A stretch of 31,268 nucleotides of DNA from Haplomitrium mnioides (GCA_049999725.1 JBNGIS010034988.1:1-31268); one strand, 5' to 3'. Positions 1 through 9,005 are shown, numbered from the stretch's first letter. Numbers and translations: made by a program. The notes: a model not told the origin generated them from the letters alone.

Positions 1-271
1 GGGCAAATCTTTGCGGATCTCCCTGCTGAAAGACCTCTCCGACCACTAACTTCAGGTCTGTGCTCAACTTGCTACTTTGGAGCGATCGAATCGGGGGCTG
101 CTACGGGTTTGCTAATGTGGGCCAGCGACGAGGCAATCCCAGATCGAGATTCTTCAAATGCGAGCATTGTGAATCGAGAGCAGAGTTCAACAAATTCCAT
201 CATCAGCCTTCTCCGAAGTTTTCCTCCTCTGACCCTGAAGGCGTCGGAGATGATCGTTAAAATCAGACGGG
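1..271 (+). mobile_element. Element A 5' LTR, left visible part
   Basis: These 271 bases align without gaps to 15038-15308 in the 3' LTR of the same element, with about 31 differences by hand count, most of them transitions. The match shows this is LTR sequence and not a gene, although short open frames cross it. The LTR starts to the left of the window: the 3' copy has about 2.9 kb more LTR upstream. The copy is interrupted at 271 by element C and resumes at 4877. Confidence 0.85.
267..271. repeat. Target-site duplication of element C, left copy (ACGGG)
   Basis: ACGGG at 267-271 recurs at 4872-4876 on the other side of the inserted DNA. The 3' LTR of element A has it only once, at 15304-15308, with continuous sequence on both sides. 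That is an empty-site control within the same window. A 5-bp duplication is typical of LTR-element integration. Confidence 0.92.
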
Positions 272-786
272 TGTTAGGTCACGAGATAGGCGATTGAAGA
301 AGCTTCTGAAAGAGCTTTGTTGGAGCACAAAGAGGAGCACAATCATCGAAGAACAACAAAGTGGTGTCTTCTGGTTATAAGCAGTGCTATTCTACCATTT
401 CTTGGAGCATGATATAGAAGGTCGAAGCAAGTGAATTTTGAGAAGCATTTAATATCGAATTTCTGAGGGGCTGCGCGCCGCCGCAATTGGTAGGAAACCC
501 TAAAATTGTGGAGGTGCAAGCAGTGCTGGAGACATAAGAATTGCTCGTGGTAGGCTTTTTTTTTTGTCGCGTGTGCTCATTCTCACAAGTTTGGATGTTG
601 CAAGTCACTCACTGCCATGCGATTTAGTTTTGTGTACTTTCAGTTTCAGGACACAGCTTTTGCTTTTTGTAAGGAATGCCAAAGGGAGAAGGTTGTTCGT
701 TGTCAATCCTTTGAACAGATGCAGGTGGACTTGACATTTCAACGAAGTCGACAGAATATGAGGCACTGGAAAGAAATAGAGAAGCT
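272..786 (+). other. Element C left flank, no recognisable gene
   Basis: This is the start of the inserted LTR-like DNA. Short open frames on both strands have no recognisable domain. A T-run lies at about 556-566. Nothing here suggests a functional gene. Confidence 0.5.
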
Positions 787-1122
787 GAGTCCCTTAAGAT
801 TCATACTAGTGACAGAGATGGTCTTGATCGATTCCCCAAGCACGTAGACTTCTCGTTGGAAGCTACTGCTGTGGTGCGTATCACATATGGTGCTTTGGTG
901 GTGGTCGAGTGTGTTGAGGACGTGCACGTAAAAACTGAAAAATGTGCTCAAGCAGGCTCTTGGTGAGAGAATCAAACCTTTTCTTACCATTAACAAGATG
1001 GATCGCTGCTTCTTGGAGTTGCAAATGGATGGTGAGGAAACTTACCAGACCTTCCAACATATATAGAGAACGCCAATGTAATCATGGCCACTTACGAGGA
1101 CAAACTTCTTGGGGAGGTTTAC
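787..1122 (+). pseudogene. Captured fragment of elongation factor 2 (eEF2), GTPase domain
   Basis: eEF2 is the GTPase that moves the ribosome along mRNA. Translated with frame changes, this stretch matches its G domain in order: ESLK (787-798), LIDSP (824-838), then HVDFS, a segment ending [48 protein letters not shown] and NANVIMATYEDKLLGEVY. The DxPGH region (G3) has lost one base, so LIDSP and HVDFS are in different frames. NKMD (G4, guanine recognition) is intact. Further frame changes lie near 945 and 1060. It covers only about 110 of roughly 840 residues. There are no introns in this segment, but it is too short to tell cDNA from genomic capture. It lies inside element C and cannot make eEF2. 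Confidence 0.85.
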
Positions 1123-3859
1123 TGAGGAGATCTATACGTGCACTGCTCACACTACCGCCAGACTGGTGCCTCTTGCGCCCACACCTCCCATGAGAGCTCC
1201 CTCTTTGAAGAAGTCGATGAAGAGGAGGGCAAGAGTCTGTGATAGTTGAAAAGAAAGGGGAACATGCGGTTGTCTGCAAATTGATGATTTCATAGTTTTC
1301 GAAGGCAAGTGTTTAACGAGTATTTTGTAGCCCGCTATTCCTTTGTGGCCATTGTGACCTCTGTTGGACGATGCTGGAGTGTTTCTTGGGCATGTGAAAT
1401 AGGCTATGGGAGACTTCAATGAGACATTGCATCCAAAGTTCATGGGGCAAATACTAGTCACAAGTTGTTGTCTTGGAAAGGAGATGCTACACATATTGAT
1501 GTAGCAGGCCAAAACCTGACTCAGCTCATGTCCAAGAAGGAGCAGATTAAGGCTCGTAGGTATGCCCTGCAGTAGTGAGAGCACTATGTGCGATGGAGAA
1601 AGAGAGAGAGCTAGAATTTTTCTTGACCTTGGAGTTTTTAGCAACTCTCTTCGAGAGGAATTTGTGTTATTTTTCAAAATCGAAAAGGAAAGGTGTCAAA
1701 TGAAGACAATTGGTGAGGGATATTTCATGGGTTTGTCATTGCAGATGCTAGAAGATGCAATCCTTGGGTTTTTGAGGGAGAAAACGGTCCAATGATTTGT
1801 CCACAAGGGTGACTTCGAGGGCCTTCAAGCATGGTAGGACAACAGCACTCCAAGCTTTTCTTTTATCAACACAGAGATTGTATCCTAACATAAAGACAGA
1901 GCTTTCTTCCTGTCGAGAAGTTTGAGATTGAGAGGTCCATAAAAAGTCCCATGTGGATGGAGGCCACAAGAGGAGGTTGGGTAAATAATTTTTCCATCAA
2001 GAATATCCCTGTAGAGGTGAGGCAGTGGTAGCGAAGGAGTCGACCAACAAGAAATCTTGAGAATATGGTAGCTGGCAAGTGGTTTTCAGGAAGATTTGTA
2101 TTTAAAGAGTTGGGCCAGACCAACCAATGTTCGAGCAATGGGAAAAATTGCAGGGAGAGCAATAAGATATGCAGTAGGAGAAAATGTATGATCGACACCA
2201 TGGGTGAGTAGCATATAGGCATGTTGGGAAGGATAGGCATGGTGTTCCACCTCCTTCAACTATTCTGAATTCTTCAAGAACCCTTGTTCAAAGATACTTT
2301 CAAGGAAAGAAGATATGGTTGAAAAGTGAGGTGGGAGAGGACCAACTCAAAAAGGAACTCTGCTCCAAACCAGATTGGTAGAAGTGAATTACTGCAAGAA
2401 GTCCACTTGTCGGAGAAGATTGACTGTTGAAGAGTAGATTGGTGGAACTGGACTACTGAAGACCTCGCTACAGCAAGTTTCATTACAGAAGAACCGATTA
2501 CAACAGACTTTATTGAGGAAGAAAATGCAGCTTATTAGGATTTGCTGTTGAGCACAATTTGATGCAACAGAGTTGAAGTAGTGATTGGCAAGAATCAATG
2601 TAGCAAGGGTGAATGGATTCTAGCAAGTGAAGAAAGTGACGATGCTCATCTGAGTGTGGTTAAACTCCAGAACAGTGGTTGTGTTATGGTCTATTTATAC
2701 TTAGTTGACAACAATCACCATTGAGCCATCCAAGTTGATGAACGGAAAATTGAGCTCACATTTTAGCTTTCCTTTGGTGTTGTCAATTTCTTCATATAAG
2801 TTCTCTGAAAAAGCATTGGGGCTAGTGTGGCAGCTAAGGACCAAAACATCTGTGGAAGGAAGATTTGGAATCTTGGAAAACTAGTATGGGTACTTTGTGG
2901 GTTGACAACTCCTAGACACTAGTGGAATGAGATGGCAAGTGCATCTTGAGGTTCTTTAGTACCTTCAGATTTGATCTAAAGTGCCTATTATGATCACTCC
3001 TAGGTGGAATGTAAAAGAGGGGTTTACTCTAAATGGTGGGTTACTTTGAATTCAAGAAGGTTGCAGTTCAATAGATTGTGAATGGGCAAGATTAGCAAAG
3101 GGACATATGAGGTGCATTGAAGGTCAAAAAATTACATATGTAAATTTGAGGGTTGTGGTGAAGCAATTTTGTTGATAAGAAGGAGGATACCTCTGCCTTG
3201 GTCATGGATTTGCTGTACACAGAATGTAAGGCTCTTGTTTGCCATAGAAAGAACAAGAAAAGAGAAACAATGGGGAAAACTTGGAAGAAATACTGAATCC
3301 AGTTGTGTGGGATAGCAGAGGCATTTGTGCATGTTGGAGACATTTTGGGGTATCCTAGAATTGGCTGCCATATCTTTATATGCTTACAAGGATGACAAAA
3401 GATCTCAGAGTTGAACCAATGAGGATGGTGGCAGGATGATTTGGGCAGGAATTCTGTGAAGTGGGATGAGAAACATCAGACATGAGCTGAAGTAATGTGA
3501 AAGGAGATATGCTATGAGAAAGATGAAATACAGGTACTGGTTGTTTAGGAGGTGGGGAAGTGAGAGAATCACCTGTGAATGTGAAGATTGGAACTCGTGG
3601 AGTAGGCAATGGAAACATCTAGTTAAATTGGGGCATGGCCCATAGTAGTCTGCCTTTGGGAGGTGTTGTTGGAGATAGGGAAGCCAGTTTCTACTGACCA
3701 GAAGAATTCTGAGAATGTGGCATTTCAAAGGGATTTTTGTACTTTCTAACCAGAGGAGTATGAAGAAGAAATTGAAAGAAGTCGAGCACTTAGATCTGAA
3801 AAGGAGAACATATGAAAAATCAGGATCGTGGAAACAGTATGAAGGAACTCTAGCAGCAG
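1123..3859 (+). other. Interior of element C, unassigned
   Basis: About 2.7 kb without a recognisable protein. The longest open frames (a 176-codon minus frame at 1147-1677 and the right-hand part of a 190-codon minus frame at 3405-3977) have no motif I can name and are probably chance. A plus-strand stretch around 1486-1570 reads as a plausible charged peptide broken by stops, so further captured gene pieces are possible. No LTR, transposase or RT motif was seen. Confidence 0.4.
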
Positions 3860-3942
3860 TTCTTTTCAAATCCTTCAAAGTTGTCTTTACTTGTCTTCTT
3901 TCAGCTTGTAGCCATGCAGGGTTTGTGGATAAAGGGATCTGA
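3860..3942 (+). pseudogene. Short pentatricopeptide-repeat (PPR) protein fragment
   Basis: The plus frame reads VFTCLLSACSHAGFVDKG (from 3883). This is very close to the signature found in plant PLS-class PPR proteins, typically a threonine-phenylalanine start followed by LSACSHAGLVDEG. PPR proteins bind organelle RNA. Only about one partial repeat is recognisable and a stop follows at 3940-3942. The flanks do not clearly extend the match, so this is a fragment carried by element C and not a gene. Confidence rests on one conserved motif of about 17 residues. Confidence 0.6.
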
Positions 3943-4634
3943 TTGTTTGAATCTAGAGTATTGGGGAGGCTCGACAAAGTATCAAAGCTGCAGAAATGGA
4001 GAAGTTTCAGAAGGACAAAATCTCATGCATGAAGAATTAGGAGGATGGTAACGGATTGTGAAGTATTTCTGTTATGGGAATGTGTTTGTTGTAGGTCTGG
4101 CTCGAAATGGAGATCAGAAAAAAAAACTAAAGAAAGAGAAAAATCAGGCCAGGGTTGCCTATGTGAGTTTGTTGTAGGTTGGAGGGAGATCAGAAATCCA
4201 GAAAGGGTGTCTGACCCTCCGCTGTGGAGTTGCCAAAGTGTTTGTTTAGTTGGTTGTTATTTGTTGAAGTTGGAGTTGGAGAGGAAGGTGAGTGAAGTGC
4301 AAGGCATTACCATGGCTGAGTTTTCCCGTTACCTCCGGAGAGTGGCAGAAACTCAGCATGAAGATCGATGATCAAAACCTACTGTCGAGAACTGATGACA
4401 CCAGCAGGGAGTTGTGGCAGCTTGTCACTGCCATACATGATGAGGCTGGAGGGTCTGAACCTTTGTGTTGACTCCACAAGGTGAAGACCGCACGAAGTAC
4501 ACCTTGAGTAGTAAGTAGGATGGATTTTCAGAAGGTAGGGAAGTTAGGGAGGTATGGAGTTAGAAATCTTGACATTGTTTGGGGGAACATCAATACCTTG
4601 TCTTGGATTGTTGTTCAAGGAGTGAAACACAAAG
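3943..4634 (+). other. Element C, U3-like region with no recognised gene
   Basis: Open frames such as 4045-4371 have no recognisable domain. The position just upstream of a TATA box and primer-binding site suggests promoter-proximal LTR sequence. Confidence 0.4.
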
Positions 4635-4643
4635 TATATAAAG
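4635..4643 (+). promoter_or_regulatory. TATA box of element C LTR
   Basis: TATATAAAG lies about 150 bp upstream of the first LTR-end/primer-binding-site junction. That is the normal place for an LTR promoter driving genomic RNA on the plus strand. It supports the orientation given to element C. Confidence 0.6.
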
Positions 4644-4794
4644 TTAAATGTATTCCCCTTCAATCCTATGTTATGTATTTTGCTTTCAACTACCTGTCCT
4701 CTCTCATGCGATATGTTATGTTTTATGTATGTATGTCAAGTAAATATTAGAGCAGGGCTCCTCCCCCTATGCCCTGCTCTCTTTGTCGTAACAG

Positions 4795-4812
4795 TGGCGC
4801 CGTTGCCGGGGA
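4795..4812 (+). other. Primer-binding site 1, tRNA-Asp type
   Basis: TGGCGCCGTTGCCGGGGA is complementary to the 3' end of plant tRNA-Asp, a primer known from Athila-type Ty3/gypsy elements. It follows the LTR-like end AACA after one base. Confidence 0.8.
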
Positions 4813-4833
4813 CTGCTCTTTTAGTCCTAATAG

Positions 4834-4851
4834 TGGCGTCGTTGCCAGGGA
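4834..4851 (+). other. Primer-binding site 2, diverged copy
   Basis: TGGCGTCGTTGCCAGGGA repeats site 1 with two differences (C to T and G to A), 39 bp downstream. It belongs to the second unit of the terminal tandem array. Confidence 0.75.
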
Positions 4852-4871
4852 CTGCTCTTTTTGTCACAACA

Positions 4872-4876
4872 ACGGG
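4872..4876. repeat. Target-site duplication of element C, right copy (ACGGG)
   Basis: Matches 267-271. The LTR sequence continues from here exactly as in 15304 onward. Confidence 0.92.
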
Positions 4877-6445
4877 CCTCTGCCAGGTGTCACCTTGCCA
4901 AGAAGCGGTTGCTAACAAGAAAAACGGCCAAGTCCAACGAAGAGGGGAGGAGTGATCTTCATCAAGAATCGCTGGGAGGTGATGTGTGCTTGTAAGAGGG
5001 GTATAGATGGGATCTCTACAACGTGTGGGGGATTGATGAAGATGCAAAATTGAGTTGTGAGAGCAAATTCGAAAAGGAAGACGCAGCGAGGGAGAGAGGA
5101 GAGCATTTCAAGAAGGATTCACGTAAGGCAAGTGGACTCGTGTAGGGGGACCAACGGGGGTGGAGGTGGATTGGAGGGGCGCTGAGAATCGTTGAGCGTG
5201 GAGCTCTAGAGTCTCAAGCGATCCAAGTGGACTCATCGTTGCAGGCGGACCGGCATTTGGAGGTGTATCGCTACTTGAACCTGAAGGGAATTCTTTCAGT
5301 CTTGAATTCGAGGGAGGCTGCCAAAGGGGGATCTTGGGGTTGTCTCAGCATTGTCTATGTAGGAGCATCAATTCTAGGGGGCTTAGGGGTGTTTTTGGTC
5401 AAATTTTTCAAGTGGAGTCAAGAGAGGAGTAGATGTGTTAGTGCCCGCACATTGCAGAGAAGATCCATTCAAAGCTCAAGGTGGAGTTGGTGGCCAGCAG
5501 TCGAGGGGACTGTCTTCCAGAGGTGGAAGTTAAAAAATCCTCTTCCGAGCCTGAGGAAGTAAAATCAAGGCTTCTCGCGAGGGAAGTTGAAAAACTATCT
5601 GGATGAGAGTGCGTGGGTGAAGAATTTGAGGAAGACTGAAGTTGCTGATGGGAGTTGAAGGAAAGTTTGGAGAAAAGATTGGTTCTTGAGACGTAGGAAG
5701 GCCTGCAATGTTGGCAAGGCATGGTGTATGTATAAGTGTGTCTATGTGCAGTTAGATAGTGTCTAGTTAGATTTGTGTTCTATTTGTAGTCATGTGAATT
5801 CCTTAGTATTTAGAGTACTTGCATTCCATTTGTCAAATCCTGAGGACACCTTGGGAAGTGGAAGTCATGACTAATAGCATTGTATTGTGATATTTGGATG
5901 CTGGGACTTGTTTCCCTTTTGTACACAAGGTGATTAGGTCTAGTTCTATGCTCCTAAAGTATATTTTGGAATTGACTCAGTAGCGTATCCATCCACCCGT
6001 TCATGCCTTTGAGAAGTGAATGTGAATGGGTAGGTTTGCTACTGAAGCAATCATTGGCCAGTGGCAAAGACTGTGAGACAAAGAGGAATCACTCAAGGCC
6101 CTCAAGAGAGGATTTGCAAAGAGGCCATTGCATACAAGAACCAGATGCCATGTTCTATCCGCCCTTGTCTTCCAAGTGGCACCTTTCGGTGTTAAGGCCT
6201 GAAAAAGGGGTGTGACTTGCATCTGTGGGCATTGGAGGGAAGTGTGACGGTAGTTGTGTGTAGGCATGCGTCGTGCTTGGGTGTTGTTGGGTGTTGTGCA
6301 GACACTCCAGAGCTGGTAAGTAGGAGTTGGGGTCCATTTGGTGCAAAGCCCCTCTTATAAAAGGTCCCGAAACACTAGACAACCCTTAAATGGGTGTACA
6401 TCGGTCGAAAAGGAGTTAAGGCTCCGACCAAAAGGTTGACATACA
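4877..6445 (+). mobile_element. Element A 5' LTR, right part
   Basis: Continues the LTR interrupted at 271 and aligns with 15309-16854 at the other end of the element, with small indels (for example, extra bases near 5054-5072). Both copies end with the string GACATACA, after which they diverge completely: into the primer-binding region at 6446 here and into element B at 16855. The paired open frames at 5227 and 15641 are LTR copies of each other and not genes. Confidence 0.88.
6356..6364 (+). promoter_or_regulatory. TATA box of element A 5' LTR
   Basis: TATAAAAGG lies about 80 bp before the LTR end. The 3' LTR has CATAAAAGG at the matching place (16765-16773), so the box is lost there by one transition. 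RNA would start near 6390, leaving a short R-U5 of about 55 bp. Confidence 0.65.
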
Positions 6446-6470
6446 TTTTTTGACGATCACGTTGGGACAA
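6446..6470 (+). other. Expected primer-binding-site region of element A
   Basis: This directly follows the LTR end. TGACGATCACGTTGGGAC at 6451-6468 has the general shape of a primer-binding site with a mutated TGG start. I cannot match it confidently to a tRNA. It is not the tRNA-Asp type seen in elements B and C. Confidence 0.35.
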
Positions 6471-6636
6471 AAGAGTTATGGAAAGCCACCTTGTAGTAAT
6501 TTGTTGAGTAAACAGTGGAGTAAGGAAAAGGAATCTAGAATTCTGGGAGCAGCCTAGCATTAGAAGTGGAAGGAGATCAACCAAGGAGGTTGCCTGGGTT
6601 GGAAAATGAGGGATCTCGTTCAAAAATGGAAGAAGC
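6471..6636 (+). other. Element A 5' leader
   Basis: Untranslated stretch between the primer-binding region and gag. No motif was recognised. Confidence 0.4.
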
Positions 6637-7586
6637 TTGGAAAAGGTGTCGAGAGCTTCTTGTGCCATACCATCCAGCCCCCTCATGGCCAATGTAGGGC
6701 ATGTGACACAAAGGTCCCGGTTTAGATACAAAACATTTCAGGGATCTACCAAGGAGGATCCAGATGAGTGGTTGGATGAGTTCGAGGGCACAGCCTATGC
6801 AAATGGGGAGAACCTCATCAAGGAGGTCATTCTCCTTGAGGTGTAAAAAGGGGAGGCTGGTCCTTGGTACCAGACTTTACCAGAGGCCACCAAAAGGAAT
6901 TGGGACACTTTCAAGGCAGCCTTTCTAGAGGAATTCAGGAAGATAGGTGGGGAGTCCAAGACTTTAATCAAGATAGGACAAATGGAGATGAAGAAAAACG
7001 AATCTGTGCGGAAGTTTCTGCAATGTTTCCAGAGGATGGTCTGGAAGATTAACCCCCTGCATCGGATGGGATGCTTATCTCTTGGTTCATTTCAGCCCTA
7101 CCCAGAAGTCTATGGGCCTGGGTGAGGAGGTCCAAACCCACATGCCTTGAGCAAGCAATGGAAGAATCCTAGTCCTATATCAAAGCTGAAGTGGCAAGCT
7201 CAAAGAGGAAGTCGAAAAGGAGGGATGAGTTTGACAGCTCCTCAAAGAGTTCTAGTCAGGAAGACAACTTTGACGCTAGTTCCTCTTCAGAGTTTGAATT
7301 AGAGAGCGAGAGCAGCCCAGAGAGCTCAAAAGATGAAAGGTCCCACATAAGACAGAAGAAGAAGGGGAACAAAAAGAAAAAAGAGGCCAAAGAGAAGAGG
7401 GCTAAAAAACATGGCAAGCATAAGGAGGCCAAAGAGAGGAAGGTCCACCGATCCTATGATAGAGCCGTTGGGGGAGAGACCAGTAGAAGGAGGGAGGTGA
7501 AAGACCCCATGGAGGAGATTAATGCAAAATTGGAAGCCATGATGATCCATTTTGCAGGTCTAAACCCCGAAGGGAAAAAGTATTAA
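6637..7586 (+). pseudogene. gag: Element A gag, capsid domain and charged linker (broken)
   Basis: Gag is the structural protein that packages element RNA. The retrotransposon capsid signature is visible: RYKTFQGSTKEDPDEWLDEF (from 6724) after a vague N-terminus, then GPWYQTLPE, TFKAAFLEEFR and KFLQCFQRM up to about 7038. Breaks are a TAA at 6844-6846, a frame change near 7060, and a TAG at 7170-7172. From about 7225 there is a serine/acidic tract (about 7227-7330) followed by a lysine-rich tract (7350-7450). Element B has the same two kinds of tract in reverse order. The true start is unclear; 6637 is the first ATG in the right frame. It is a decayed copy. Confidence 0.8.
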
Positions 7587-7595
7587 CATGGAGGG

Positions 7596-8160
7596 CGCAT
7601 GTCTGGTATGTGAAATGCAGAACCTATGGGCACTCCCCCCAAGAATGCCCCTTGGATGGGACATCAATCCATTATGTAAGGGAGGATCCACCCGAGTGGC
7701 ACCATGAGGAGGTGGAATATGTACAAGAGGAGCCACCTGAGCTCGTGTACCAAGTGGTCAGCCTGCCCCGACCGATGGCAGGCAGACCAGTCAATATGGT
7801 GCATGGCCAATCAGCAGCATGGGGGCACGCATGGCCAGAAGGGTCATGGACCGGTCCGAACCGGACCAGGGTGATGGTATGCTAGAACTGTGGGCAGCTA
7901 GGCCACATTTCCCCTAATTTTTGGGAGCCCAAGAAGTAAGGATATGGCATACCAGCGCCATTATGCACCAACTGCAAGAAGGAATGGCATCTGGCCAATA
8001 ATTGCCCCCATCCCAGAAGGCAAGAGTTGCCTCCCAACCCGGCCCAGTAGGCGCCACCGCCGGTAGCAATCAACTTGGTGACCACCTCATGGGAGCATGG
8101 GGCAGAGTTTCCAGAAGTGGAGACGCAAGTACAGGAGGACTGCTACTGAGTGGCCACTAG
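7596..8160 (+). pseudogene. gag: Element A gag, three zinc knuckles (broken)
   Basis: Three CX2CX4HX4C RNA-binding knuckles lie in one frame: 7607-7648 (first Cys changed to Tyr, core KCRTYGHSPQEC), 7880-7921 (CxNCGQLGHI, with TAG inside and the last Cys changed to Phe) and 7964-8005 (CTNCKKEWHLANNC, intact). The first two are separated by about 77 residues rich in proline, glutamate and valine. In-frame stops at 7883-7885, 7937-7939, 8048-8050 and 8147-8149 fit C-to-T or G-to-A decay. The same three-knuckle layout is found in elements B and D. Confidence 0.82.
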
Positions 8161-8640
8161 AGTAGCAGCAAGGGCCAAGGAAAAGAGAAAGGCCAAGCAG
8201 ATCCGGAAGAAGGAGAGGACTGCGAACGTGCTCCCCACTAAGGAGGACTCGGATTACAAGAGGGAGCACCCTAAGTTTTTCTATCCAAGGCACGAGGAGG
8301 AAGTGAAGAAGCAGCTGGAAGCCTTGGAGGTGGCTGAAGCTCAGTAAGCGGCAGAAAAGACCCTGCAGGAGGTCAATCGCAGGAATGCCGCTGAGCAGAC
8401 CAAACAAGACCCTGCGCTCCAGCCACCACCCATCTTTTGTGTGCCCTACAACATCCAGAGGGATGTAAAGGACTGTCCGGTCACTGCGACAGTAGGTCAG
8501 TTGATCAAGGACAACCTTATATACAAGAGGCAACTCCGAGAGCTACTCATGGGCACCAAGAGGAAAAGAAAGCTCCCCATGGTGGGCACTACCGCCGACT
8601 TAAGGATGATCTGCAAGGATAAAAGAGCTCCAAAGATAGA
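8161..8640 (+). pseudogene. Element A gag-protease linker
   Basis: Same frame as the knuckles. A highly charged, probably coiled stretch (ending KKQLEALEVAEAQ) is broken by TAA at 8345-8347. Then comes a block with YNIQRDV, TVGQLIKDN, RQLRELL and KRKRKLP. Element B has the matching block at 19361-19672 with YNVALDV, TVGKIL, RKKLRIL and KKRRYKLP. The conservation suggests a real domain just before the protease, which I cannot name. Confidence 0.65.
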
Positions 8641-9005
8641 CATCCAGATTGCAGGGTGTACTTTGTCCTTGGTGCCCGTAGATGGAGGGGCATGAGTAAA
8701 CATCATGGTGGAGGAGACCACCCACCGACTGGGTTTTAAGACTTTCCAACCAACCGAGAGGATTATGCGGTTGGTTGATGGGTCTAGGGGTAAGTCCTTA
8801 GGACCCTTGCTGAAGGTACCAACCTAGATTGAAGGGAAGGAGTTTGCCTTGAACTACCTAGTTATGAGGCCGGCCAAGAGTTCCCCATACCTTGTTTTAA
8901 TCGGAAGGCCTTGGTTGTATGAAGCCAAGGTAATGCACAATTGGGGGGACTCCACCTTAGTGTTTGGGCCCAGCAAGACTATGGTGCATTACGGCCCTAT
9001 CCCCC
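8641..9005 (+). pseudogene. pro: Element A aspartic protease (broken)
   Basis: The protease cuts the Gag-Pol polyprotein. The active-site loop reads VPVDGGA then a stop (TGA 8693-8695) then VNIM, followed by a flap-like stretch and the family motif YLVLIGRPWLYEAKVMHNWG at about 8888-8946. The catalytic Asp sits in DGGA instead of the classic D-T/S-G. That variant is common in this group of plant Ty3/gypsy elements and also occurs in element B (DGGSGKNI). A TAG at 8825-8827 also breaks the frame. Confidence 0.78.

Larger units (their letters stand above)
272..4871 (+). mobile_element. Element C: 4.6-kb solo-LTR-like insertion carrying gene fragments
   Basis: The insertion begins TGTTAGGTCA and ends GTCACAACA, giving the TG...CA ends of an LTR, with ACGGG on both sides. 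A TATA box (4635-4643) and tRNA-Asp-type primer-binding sites (4795-4812, 4834-4851) lie close to the right end, as expected near the end of an LTR on the plus strand. No gag or pol is visible, and I see no second LTR copy inside it. It is therefore best read as a very long solo LTR, or as a non-autonomous element that lost its interior. It carries an eEF2 fragment (787-1122) and a short PPR-like fragment (about 3860-3942). A Helitron or DNA transposon is unlikely given the 5-bp duplication and the primer-binding sites. Confidence 0.82.
4775..4871 (+). repeat. 39-bp tandem array of LTR-end plus primer-binding-site modules
   Basis: Three consecutive units begin TGCTCT at 4775, 4814 and 4853, an exact 39-bp spacing. 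Each of the first two has an LTR-like end (GTCGTAACA or GTCCTAATA), one G, and an 18-base tRNA-Asp-type primer-binding site. The third has only the LTR end (GTCACAACA) and stops precisely at the ACGGG target duplication. A normal LTR has one end followed by one primer-binding site outside the LTR, so primer-binding sequence has become part of the inserted terminus. Confidence 0.85.

Noticed and set aside
787-1122. Functional elongation factor 2 gene
   Set aside because: Only about 110 residues match, with at least three frame changes and no rest of the gene.
1147-1677. 176-codon minus-strand frame in element C
   Set aside because: No recognisable domain, and its left part lies antisense to the end of the region next to the eEF2 fragment. 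Treated as chance.
4795-4812. tRNA gene fragment
   Set aside because: Only the 18 bases complementary to the tRNA 3' end are present, placed right after an LTR end: a primer-binding site. The same applies to 23009-23026.
272-4871. Helitron or Pack-type DNA transposon with captured genes
   Set aside because: The TG...CA ends, 5-bp target duplication, TATA box and tRNA-Asp primer-binding sites indicate an LTR. No terminal inverted repeats or Helitron hairpin end were seen.
5227-5562. Conserved 111-codon gene with a copy at 15641-15856
   Set aside because: The duplication is explained by the two LTRs of element A, and the frames differ in length because of indels.
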